From assembly GCA_016926925.1 (NCBI GenBank), contig JAFGNQ010000160.1, positions 1 through 7,127 on the forward strand: a stretch of 7,127 nt of DNA. The letters are read 5' to 3'. The notes below the pieces were generated by a model that was not told the origin of the DNA, did no database searches, and worked only from the letters and a program-made list of their open reading frames with translations. The stretch's first letter is position 1; the number at the start of each line of letters is the position of its first letter. Of the stretch, positions 1 through 5,080 are shown one piece after another. The position numbers and the translations under genes are program-made. This DNA comes from Candidatus Aminicenantota bacterium (GTDB lineage: Bacteria; Acidobacteriota; Aminicenantia; Aminicenantales; Aminicenantaceae).

Positions 1-939
1 AACATCGGGCCGGACGGCAGACTCTGGGCCATCAATCCTGAAAACGGTTATTTCGGCGTGGCTCCGGGGACATCGAGAAAATCCAACCCCAATATGATTC
101 GGACTTTGAAGAGAGGGATCTTCAATCCGACCCTGTTCACGAATGTCGGTCTGGATGTTTCCAGGAACGAGCCATGGTGGGAGGGTTCGGACAGCCCTGC
201 CCCGCCGGAATTGCTCGACTGGCAGGGTAAGCTATGGGACGACTCATCCGGGGGCAAGGCCGCGCATCCCAACTCCAGATTCACCGTTTCCATCTACAAT
301 ACACCTGCCTTATCCAGGGAATTCGACAATCCCAAGGGCGTGCCCATCTCGGCCATGATATTCGGAGGGAGAAGAGCGCACCTCATCCCTCTGGTAGCCG
401 AGAGTTTCAACTGGGGGCACGGCGTCTTTATGGGAGCCCGGATGGGTTCGGAAACGACGGCCGCTGCGGCCGGCCAGACCGGTGTGCTTCGCAGAGACCC
501 AATGGCCATGCTTCCCTTTGCCGGTTACAACCTGGGCACCTACTTCAGACACTGGCTCAATATGGGAAACATGATCCCCCGGCCGCCCAAAATCTACTCG
601 GTAAACTGGTTCCGCATCGACGATAAAGGCTCTTTTATCTGGCCCGGCTTCGGCGATAACATGCGCATCCTGAAATGGATCGTTGACCGCGTCTCCGGCA
701 ATGTCGGGGCCAGAGAAACCCCTGTAGGGCTCGTCCCTCACCTCAAGGACCTGCCCCTCAACGGTCTGAACATCCCCGGGGAAAGGCTATCCAAGCTTTT
801 CGAAATCGACATGAAGGAATGGCGGGGCGAGGCCGACGACATCCGCGGCTTCCTCAAACGCTACGGCAGCCGGATGCCCCGGGAGCTCTGGGACGAATAC
901 GCCCGGCTCGAGAGGCAAATCGACAAGAAAACTGTCTGA
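1..939 (+). CDS. pckG: Phosphoenolpyruvate carboxykinase (GTP), C-terminal half, 5' end cut by window
   Basis: The enzyme interconverts oxaloacetate + GTP and phosphoenolpyruvate + GDP + CO2 in the cytosol, linking the TCA cycle to gluconeogenesis (or working anaplerotically in some anaerobes). The frame is open from base 1 and gives 312 residues, about half of the roughly 600-620 usual for the family, so the N-terminal half and the nucleotide P-loop lie upstream of the window. Visible family blocks, in fragment numbering, are RLWAINPENGYFGVAPGTS (about 7-25), NPKGVPISAMIFGGRR (110-125), the SETTAAAAG stretch (150-158), RRDPMAMLPFAGYN (164-177) and NWFRIDDKGSFIWPGFGDN (202-220). The last block contains the aromatic residues W203/F204, F212 and F217 that clamp the guanine base in GTP-type enzymes; ATP-type carboxykinases lack this block. 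The gene ends in TGA and is separated from the next gene by 337 bases, so it is probably a separate transcription unit. The start is not in the window. Confidence 0.96.
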   Translation, partial: NIGPDGRLWAINPENGYFGVAPGTSRKSNPNMIRTLKRGIFNPTLFTNVGLDVSRNEPWWEGSDSPAPPELLDWQGKLWDDSSGGKAAHPNSRFTVSIYNTPALSREFDNPKGVPISAMIFGGRRAHLIPLVAESFNWGHGVFMGARMGSETTAAAAGQTGVLRRDPMAMLPFAGYNLGTYFRHWLNMGNMIPRPPKIYSVNWFRIDDKGSFIWPGFGDNMRILKWIVDRVSGNVGARETPVGLVPHLKDLPLNGLNIPGERLSKLFEIDMKEWRGEADDIRGFLKRYGSRMPRELWDEYARLERQIDKKTV

Positions 940-998
940 CGAGACAAAACTCCAAAGACACTGCATCCTCCTGGTCACACAGCATTACGATCGCCTAT

Positions 999-1019
999 AC
1001 TGATATATGCTCGATCAGT
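999..1019. repeat. Inverted repeat after pckG (possible weak terminator or operator)
   Basis: ACTGAT (999-1004) and ATCAGT (1014-1019) are exact reverse complements around a 9-base loop. The flanks extend the dyad further (TAT on the left, TTATA on the right with one extra T). A TTTT run follows at 1032-1035, but the stem is short and AT-rich, so an intrinsic terminator for pckG is only weakly supported. An operator is equally possible. Confidence 0.25.
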
Positions 1020-1119
1020 TATACCGGCTAATTTTCTTCACTGTCGCCAAATCCTTGGACGATCGATCTTGGATATATTCGAAAAAAGTTTAACCTGAAA
1101 TACCGCGCCCATTTGTATA

Positions 1120-1136
1120 AAAAACAGCCTGTTTTT
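1120..1136. repeat. Perfect inverted repeat, 8-base arms around one centre base
   Basis: AAAAACAG (1120-1127) and CTGTTTTT (1129-1136) are exact reverse complements separated by the single C at 1128. An RNA hairpin would need at least a 3-base loop and would have an A/T-dominated stem, so a protein-binding operator is at least as likely as a terminator. It lies about 85 bases upstream of the -35 box of the cluster promoter. Confidence 0.35.
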
Positions 1137-1189
1137 CCCTTGTAATCAAAATATTGAAAATGAGTTGTGCCACCTCGAAAAGCCGGGGT

Positions 1190-1205
1190 TCTTTCAAAAG
1201 AAAGA
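1190..1205. repeat. Short inverted repeat just upstream of the cluster promoter
   Basis: TCTTTC (1190-1195) and GAAAGA (1200-1205) are reverse complements around AAAA. The repeat ends 13 bases before the -35 hexamer at 1219, a position where an activator could bind. The purine/pyrimidine-rich composition makes a chance dyad plausible. Confidence 0.22.
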
Positions 1206-1218
1206 TGACAAAAAAAGC

Positions 1219-1247
1219 TTGACAATCACAAAAGCCTATTGTTTAAT
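1219..1247 (+). promoter_or_regulatory. Sigma-70-type promoter of the aldolase-led cluster
   Basis: A consensus -35 box TTGACA (1219-1224) is followed by a 17-base spacer and the -10 box TTTAAT (1242-1247), which matches TATAAT at five of six positions. Hexamers, spacing and AT-rich upstream sequence all fit a housekeeping promoter. Transcription would begin near 1254, giving a leader of about 23 bases before the ATG at 1277. This is the best promoter in the window and probably drives the genes from 1277 onward. Confidence 0.72.
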
Positions 1248-1248
1248 T

Positions 1249-1258
1249 TGATCGATCA
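1249..1258. promoter_or_regulatory. Palindromic operator candidate at the transcription start
   Basis: TGATCGATCA is a perfect 10-base palindrome starting two bases after the -10 box and spanning the predicted start of transcription. This is the classic place for a repressor to block RNA polymerase. The core GATCGATC recurs at 1061-1068 in the same intergenic region but also once inside the downstream coding region (1843-1850), so only the full 10-base form is distinctive. No regulator gene is present in the window to pair it with. Confidence 0.4.
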
Positions 1259-1276
1259 TATATCGGATGGAGTGAA

Positions 1277-2260
1277 ATGAAATACAACGAACTTAAAGAA
1301 AGAATGAAAGGTGTTGTGGTCGTCCAAACCACTCCTTTTAACAAGGACGGAAGTGTCGATTTGGAAGGGATGCGATCGAATACGCGCTGGTTGGCCGAAT
1401 TCGCCGAAGGCAAAGACTTTATCCTAGTCCCTTTGGGAAGTACCGGTGAATTCTATGCCATGTCAGAGGCAGAACGCAAAGCAGTCATTAAAGCTGTCGT
1501 GGAAGAGACCGCCGGCAGGGCATTGGTTTTTCCCGGCGCCGGAGCAGCCGGCACAAAAGAAACGGTCAACATGTGCACGTACGCCGAATCCGTCGGCGCA
1601 GACGGTGTTCAAGTCGTCGTCCCCTATTACCATATTCCTGAAGAAGAAGGCATGTACCGCCATTATGAAACCATTTCAGAGAATGTCGGCCCGGATTTCG
1701 GCATCATGGTCTACAACAATCCGATTACATCCGGCTCCTGGGTGAACCCCCCTCTGATGAAAAAAATCACAAAGCTGCCGAATGTGGTTGCGCTCAAAGA
1801 GAACATGCTGGACATATGGCTTTACCACGCCATGTACGCAGCGATCGATCCTGAAGACACCGTAGTCATGACCGGCTCGGGCGAAATCGCCGCTTCTTAT
1901 ATCGCCGTGTACGGTTGTCCCGGTTTCATCACCATGATCGCCAATTTTACACCCGACATCTCGTACGATGTTTACCAAGCCATCAGCACCCGCGACCTGG
2001 AGAAAACAGCCCGTATCTGTAAGGAAAGATGCGAGCCGTTCGATGTTTTCCTGGGAAAGCTGCAGCAGAAACACGGGCCCCACACAGGAGCCACCAGCTA
2101 CTGGGGAGGGGTCGAAGGCTTCATGTATCTCGGCGCACTGAAAGCGGCCATGGATATCGTCGGTCTCCGGGGAGGTGAAGTCAGGCTGCCCCTTATCGGG
2201 CTGGATGAGCAGGAAAAGGAAGAGATGAAAGAGGTGCTCAAGACCATGAAGGTCATCTAA
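1277..2260 (+). CDS. DapA/N-acetylneuraminate lyase family Schiff-base aldolase, probably not true DHDPS
   Basis: This 327-residue class I aldolase/lyase of the dihydrodipicolinate synthase superfamily is a single TIM barrel. Such enzymes form a Schiff base between a lysine and a 2-oxo acid, usually pyruvate, and add to or cleave it. The family signature GSTGEF is at 54-59, the catalytic tyrosine is Y146 in VYNNP and the Schiff-base lysine is K174 in VALKE. VVPYYHIP (113-120) matches the family's VTPYY segment. In true dihydrodipicolinate synthase an arginine follows the catalytic tyrosine by five residues (YNVPSRTG, E. coli R138); here that position is T151 (YNNPITSG). This argues against lysine biosynthesis and for a catabolic aldolase or dehydratase. 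The C-terminal part is slightly longer than the ~292 residues of typical DapA. GGATGGAG (1265-1272) lies four bases before the ATG. It is first in a cluster with an aminotransferase, a deacylase and an aldehyde oxidoreductase. The substrate is unknown. Confidence 0.9.
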   Translation: MKYNELKERMKGVVVVQTTPFNKDGSVDLEGMRSNTRWLAEFAEGKDFILVPLGSTGEFYAMSEAERKAVIKAVVEETAGRALVFPGAGAAGTKETVNMCTYAESVGADGVQVVVPYYHIPEEEGMYRHYETISENVGPDFGIMVYNNPITSGSWVNPPLMKKITKLPNVVALKENMLDIWLYHAMYAAIDPEDTVVMTGSGEIAASYIAVYGCPGFITMIANFTPDISYDVYQAISTRDLEKTARICKERCEPFDVFLGKLQQKHGPHTGATSYWGGVEGFMYLGALKAAMDIVGLRGGEVRLPLIGLDEQEKEEMKEVLKTMKVI

Positions 2261-2291
2261 ACTCAACCGCTCATAAAAAAAGTCGATATAC

Positions 2292-2308
2292 GTTGCAGCT
2301 TGTGCAAC
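2292..2308 (+). repeat. Hairpin-forming inverted repeat between aldolase and aminotransferase genes
   Basis: GTTGCA (2292-2297) and TGCAAC (2303-2308) pair around the loop GCTTG in the 96-base gap. No T-run follows, so it is not an intrinsic terminator. In the transcript it could act as a processing or stability element. The rest of the gap (2261-2356) shows nothing beyond the ribosome binding site of the next gene. Confidence 0.3.
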
Positions 2309-2344
2309 ATCAGACCGAACCAGGGTTTTGTTCAGAGATACGAT

Positions 2345-2352
2345 GAGAAGGA
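2345..2352 (+). promoter_or_regulatory. Ribosome binding site fixing the aminotransferase start
   Basis: GAGAAGGA lies four bases before the ATG at 2357. The frame stays open further upstream to a TTG at 2300, but that codon sits within the hairpin at 2292-2308 and has no Shine-Dalgarno sequence, so 2357 is the better start. Confidence 0.65.
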
Positions 2353-2356
2353 CATC

Positions 2357-3706
2357 ATGGAAAAAGACGTTTTGATTGAGAGATATATCCGCACACATCA
2401 AAAATCCCGGAAAATGCATCAGAGAGCGGTTGACTTTTTTGCAGGCGACGGCGCCACCCATGCCCTCCGCATCTTTCACCCCTTTCGGCCTTACATCGTC
2501 CGGGCCGAGGGATCCCACAAGTGGGATGTGGACGGAAACGAATATATCGACTACACCACCGGCCATGGAGCCCTTCTTCTCGGCCACAGCCATCCCGCTG
2601 TCGTCAAAGCCGTCCAGGAGCAAGTGGCCAGGGGAGTGCATTACGGAGAAAACCACGAGCTGGAAGTGGAGTTCGCCGTCCTTATCAAGAAGATGATGCC
2701 CTCCGCTGAGAGAATCGAGTTCTGTGCCAGCGGCCAGGAGGCAAACATGCTCGCCCTCAGATTGGCACGGATCTGCACCGGAAGACGTAAAATTCTCCGC
2801 CTCGAACATCATTATCACGGCTGGTCGGACGAGCTGGCCATGGAAGGATCGGCAGGGATCATCGCAGATGAAGTGCGTATCCTTCCAAGCAACGACCTCG
2901 GAAAACTGGAAGAAGCCCTGTCTTCCAAAGAGTTTGCCGCCCTTCTTTTGGAAGGAGGGGGAGCCGTGATGAGCGGGAGGATCCCCCTGGAAACAGAATA
3001 TACAATTTGCCTGCCGGAGCTGACAAAAAAATATGGGACTCTCCTTATTCTTGATGAAGTCGTCACAGGTTTCCGGGAAGGTCCCGGAGGATGGCAGCAT
3101 ACAACCCGCATCAAGCCGGATTTAACGACTCTCGGAAAATGCCTGGCGGGAGGTCTGGCCGTAGGTGCAGTGGCAGGGAGATCCGATGTCATGGAAGCTT
3201 TCGGCTCCAAAACACCGAAGAAGCGCCTTATCGTCCATGGGGGAACATGGAACGGCAACCCCCTTGTTTGTGCAGCCGGGATTGCCGCCTGCAAGCTTTA
3301 TAAAACCGGCACTCCTCAGAGAAAAGCACGACAGGCGGCCGATCTTTTTCGGCGGGAAGGAAACAAAACCCTCAAAGAAAAAGCGATCAGCGGATATCTC
3401 TACAGCAGAAGTATCGCACATCTCTATCTCGGGCCATTCGATTTCGAACCTGAGGATACCGTCTCTCCACCTACGAAAGATCCGCAGAAGCTCATGAATC
3501 TTTCGATGGCGCCGATGAAAAGACGCTTGTGCCTGCATCTTCTCCAACGGGGGATAGCCACCAAAGACGGAAGCATGTTCACCTTCTCAGCGGCTCACAG
3601 CACTGAGGATGTGGAGCAAACCATCGAAGCCTTGTCCGGTTCTTTGGATGACATGATCGCCGAAGGGTCTCTATCAAGTGAATCGCTATCACAAGGATTC
3701 GAATGA
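2357..3706 (+). CDS. Class III PLP aminotransferase, glutamate-1-semialdehyde aminomutase-like
   Basis: This 449-residue fold-type I, PLP-dependent enzyme of aminotransferase class III is close in layout to glutamate-1-semialdehyde 2,1-aminomutase (HemL, about 430 residues). The conserved blocks are present: WDVDGNEYIDY (about 56-66), the phosphate-binding CASGQEAN (123-130), HHYHGW (151-156), the PLP-ring aspartate D233 in LILDEVVTGFR, the Schiff-base lysine K261 in TLGKCLAGG, and GTWNGNP (296-302). The block usually reading EPV.GN in HemL reads EGGGAVMSG (199-207), which suggests a different substrate pocket. The catabolic setting also argues against tetrapyrrole synthesis. It could transfer an amino group to a 2-oxo acid or shift one within its substrate; the sequence does not decide. 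The start at 2357 has a good ribosome binding site. Its TGA overlaps the ATG of a possible 35-codon frame. Confidence 0.9.
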   Translation: MEKDVLIERYIRTHQKSRKMHQRAVDFFAGDGATHALRIFHPFRPYIVRAEGSHKWDVDGNEYIDYTTGHGALLLGHSHPAVVKAVQEQVARGVHYGENHELEVEFAVLIKKMMPSAERIEFCASGQEANMLALRLARICTGRRKILRLEHHYHGWSDELAMEGSAGIIADEVRILPSNDLGKLEEALSSKEFAALLLEGGGAVMSGRIPLETEYTICLPELTKKYGTLLILDEVVTGFREGPGGWQHTTRIKPDLTTLGKCLAGGLAVGAVAGRSDVMEAFGSKTPKKRLIVHGGTWNGNPLVCAAGIAACKLYKTGTPQRKARQAADLFRREGNKTLKEKAISGYLYSRSIAHLYLGPFDFEPEDTVSPPTKDPQKLMNLSMAPMKRRLCLHLLQRGIATKDGSMFTFSAAHSTEDVEQTIEALSGSLDDMIAEGSLSSESLSQGFE

Positions 3707-3810
3707 AGGAAGAGCCGGTTATCACTCAGTTACTCTTCACCTCGCCCGAAGAATCATGCCGTGCTCACAAAGAATTCCTTAATTTAATATCCAGGAGACA
3801 ATGCGAATGA
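3703..3810 (+). CDS. Possible 35-residue small protein or coupling leader (unrecognised)
   Basis: This 35-codon frame starts with ATG at 3703, overlapping the TGA of the aminotransferase gene as ATGA. Its own TGA (3808-3810) overlaps the ATG at 3807 of the M20 gene in the same way. A Shine-Dalgarno-like AAGGA (3693-3697) lies five bases before the ATG. The peptide begins MKEEPVITQLLFTSPEES and ends LISRRQCE. It is charged and shows no membrane segment, signal peptide or family motif that I recognise. Codon use is less GC-rich at third positions than in the neighbouring genes and includes TTA, ATA, AGG and AGA, which weakens the case for a conserved protein. It may be a translated spacer coupling the two large genes, a real small protein, or chance. 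Confidence 0.3.
   Translation: MKEEPVITQLLFTSPEESCRAHKEFLNLISRRQCE
3793..3797 (+). promoter_or_regulatory. Ribosome binding site that decides the M20 start
   Basis: AGGAG lies three bases before the ATG at 3801 and nine bases before the in-frame ATG at 3807. Three bases is too close for efficient initiation and nine is acceptable, so 3807 is preferred. The difference is only two residues (Met-Arg). Confidence 0.6.
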
Positions 3811-5009
3811 ATACCCGACATAAAGATCTATACAATCACTGCATCCGGCTTATCGACGAAGAGGAAGCCGCCTCCTTTTTGGCTGCCATGATACAGGCCG
3901 ACAGCTCGAATCCTCCGGGAAACGAAAGGCGGGTCGCGCTGGTCGATCAAAAGAAATTTTCCGAATATGGTATCGAAGCCAAAATCGAAGATCTGCCTCA
4001 ACTCGAAGGGGAACAGCGGGCAAACCTTGTGGCCAGAATGGAAGGCACCTCCGCCCGGCCGCACCTCCTCTACAGCGCTCATTCCGATGTGGTTCCGGCC
4101 ACGCGCATGAACTGGGAGCATGATCCTTTCGGAGGCGAGATAGAGGGAGAACTTATGTACGGCCGGGGAACGGTCGATATGAAATCCGGCTCTGCCGCTA
4201 TGATCATGGCCATGTGCCTTCTCAAAAAGGCGGGCATCGAGCTCAACGGAACGATTACCTTCGCCCATACCTGCAGCGAAGAAGTCTGCTTTCACGGAAG
4301 CGCAGCCTATGTCAAAACGCATGGAATGGATGATGTGGATGCCCTGGCCATCAGCGAACCGACCAACAGTACGATTTATATCGCAGAAAGAGGCGGGTTC
4401 TGGCTTAAATTCACATCCTATGGAAAAACCGCTCATGGCGGACTTCCCAAAGAAGGGATAAACGCACTCTCCCATATGCTTCTGTTCTTCGAAAAGTTCC
4501 GAAACTACGACTTCGGTGGAGTTCAGCACCCGCTTCTGGGAGAATCGACGTTGAGCATCACGACTTTGCACGCAGGAACCAACACAAACGTCATCCCCGA
4601 AAAATGCGAGGCAACAGTGGATATCAGGACCGTGCCGGGAGTATCTCACGAGAAAATATTGGTCGATATTCAGGGCATCATCGATACACTGCAAAAAGCA
4701 AACAGTTCTGTCCGTATAGAAGTAGAGCCCATAAACGACCATCCTCCCCTGGAATCCGACATGAAGGATCCCTTTGTCAACCTCGCTTTCGAGACTTATT
4801 CCCAAGTTTATGGTAAGACAACCGCTCCAGGCGGCGGTTACTACATGACGGATGCCGTCTCATTTCTCGAGAGAAAATCCATCCCGATGATTATCTGCGG
4901 ACCCGGCGATACGACTCTTATTCACAAGCCCGAAGAACATGTGTACATCCCGGAATATATTGACTGTATCAAATACTACATCGCTCTGGCCATCAATTTT
5001 TGCGCATAA
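3807..5009 (+). CDS. M20 family metallopeptidase/deacylase (ArgE/DapE type)
   Basis: This 400-residue dinuclear zinc hydrolase of the M20 family is likely cytosolic, with no signal peptide. Members cleave an acyl, succinyl or carbamoyl group, or a dipeptide bond, next to a free carboxylate (for example N-acetylornithine or N-succinyl-diaminopimelate). Every catalytic residue expected from ArgE/DapE is visible: H92 and D94 in SAHSDVVPA, the bridging aspartate D124 in GRGTVDMKSG, the general base E158 and ligand E159 in SEEVCFHGS, E184 in ISEPTN, H210 in YGKTAHGG (the dimer-domain histidine that reaches the partner active site) and H373 in LIHKPEEH. The second glutamate is followed by VCFHGS rather than the common VGS.GA, so the pocket probably differs. 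Length fits the family. Placement after an aminotransferase suggests release of an amino group for that enzyme, but the substrate is not identifiable. An alternative start at 3801 adds two residues. Confidence 0.92.
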   Translation: MNTRHKDLYNHCIRLIDEEEAASFLAAMIQADSSNPPGNERRVALVDQKKFSEYGIEAKIEDLPQLEGEQRANLVARMEGTSARPHLLYSAHSDVVPATRMNWEHDPFGGEIEGELMYGRGTVDMKSGSAAMIMAMCLLKKAGIELNGTITFAHTCSEEVCFHGSAAYVKTHGMDDVDALAISEPTNSTIYIAERGGFWLKFTSYGKTAHGGLPKEGINALSHMLLFFEKFRNYDFGGVQHPLLGESTLSITTLHAGTNTNVIPEKCEATVDIRTVPGVSHEKILVDIQGIIDTLQKANSSVRIEVEPINDHPPLESDMKDPFVNLAFETYSQVYGKTTAPGGGYYMTDAVSFLERKSIPMIICGPGDTTLIHKPEEHVYIPEYIDCIKYYIALAINFCA

Positions 5010-5044
5010 ACCTGGAAGAGAAAGAGGCGAAGATCATCGTTCCT

Positions 5045-5053
5045 TGATATAAT
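5045..5053 (+). promoter_or_regulatory. Extended -10 promoter candidate before the oxidoreductase gene
   Basis: TGATATAAT combines a perfect TATAAT (5048-5053) with the TGN extension that can compensate for a poor -35. The sequence 17 bases upstream (around 5025-5030) is not a good -35 match. Transcription would start near 5060, about 20 bases before the ATG at 5081. It lies in the 71-base gap after the M20 gene and may give the oxidoreductase an extra transcript. Confidence 0.4.
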
Positions 5054-5067
5054 TGGAATCTTCCGGC

Positions 5068-5074
5068 AAGGAGG
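5068..5074 (+). promoter_or_regulatory. Strong ribosome binding site of the oxidoreductase gene
   Basis: AAGGAGG is a perfect Shine-Dalgarno sequence six bases before the ATG at 5081, the strongest in the window. It supports 5081 over the in-frame ATG at 5087 and suggests this enzyme is made at a high level. Confidence 0.75.
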
Positions 5075-5080
5075 CTGGCA

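Larger units (their letters stand above)
940..1276. other. Gene-free, AT-rich regulatory intergenic region
   Basis: I see no convincing gene in these 337 bases. The stretch is clearly richer in A and T than the flanking coding DNA. It contains inverted repeats at 999-1019, 1120-1136 and 1190-1205, a GATCGATC at 1061-1068, and a strong promoter with an overlapping palindrome at its right end. It must hold the 3' end of the pckG transcript and the control region of the downstream cluster. No GC-rich stem with a T-run, typical of an intrinsic terminator, is evident after pckG. Confidence 0.7.

Noticed and set aside
1055..1079. TTGGAC and TATATT as a second intergenic promoter
   Set aside because: The spacer is only 13 bases, too short for a sigma-70 promoter.
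1028..1225. Minus-strand 65-codon frame in the intergenic region
   Set aside because: It starts with TTG, has no ribosome binding site, overlaps the promoter -35 box of the cluster and shows no known motif.
2300..2356. TTG at 2300 as an upstream start for the aminotransferase, adding 19 residues
   Set aside because: The codon lies inside the hairpin, has no Shine-Dalgarno sequence, and the ATG at 2357 has GAGAAGGA four bases upstream.
1676..3100. Long minus-strand open frame of 474 codons antisense to the aldolase and aminotransferase genes
   Set aside because: It crosses two genes with intact catalytic motifs on the + strand. Its translation shows no family motif, and it is cysteine-, histidine- and phenylalanine-rich in the way typical of antisense shadows.
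3783..3788. TTTAAT before the M20 gene as a -10 box
   Set aside because: No -35-like hexamer lies at the right distance and the TGN extension is absent.
3828..4805. Minus-strand open frame of 325 codons antisense to the M20 gene
   Set aside because: It lies wholly inside a + strand gene whose metal ligands are all present. No recognisable domain appears in the antisense translation.
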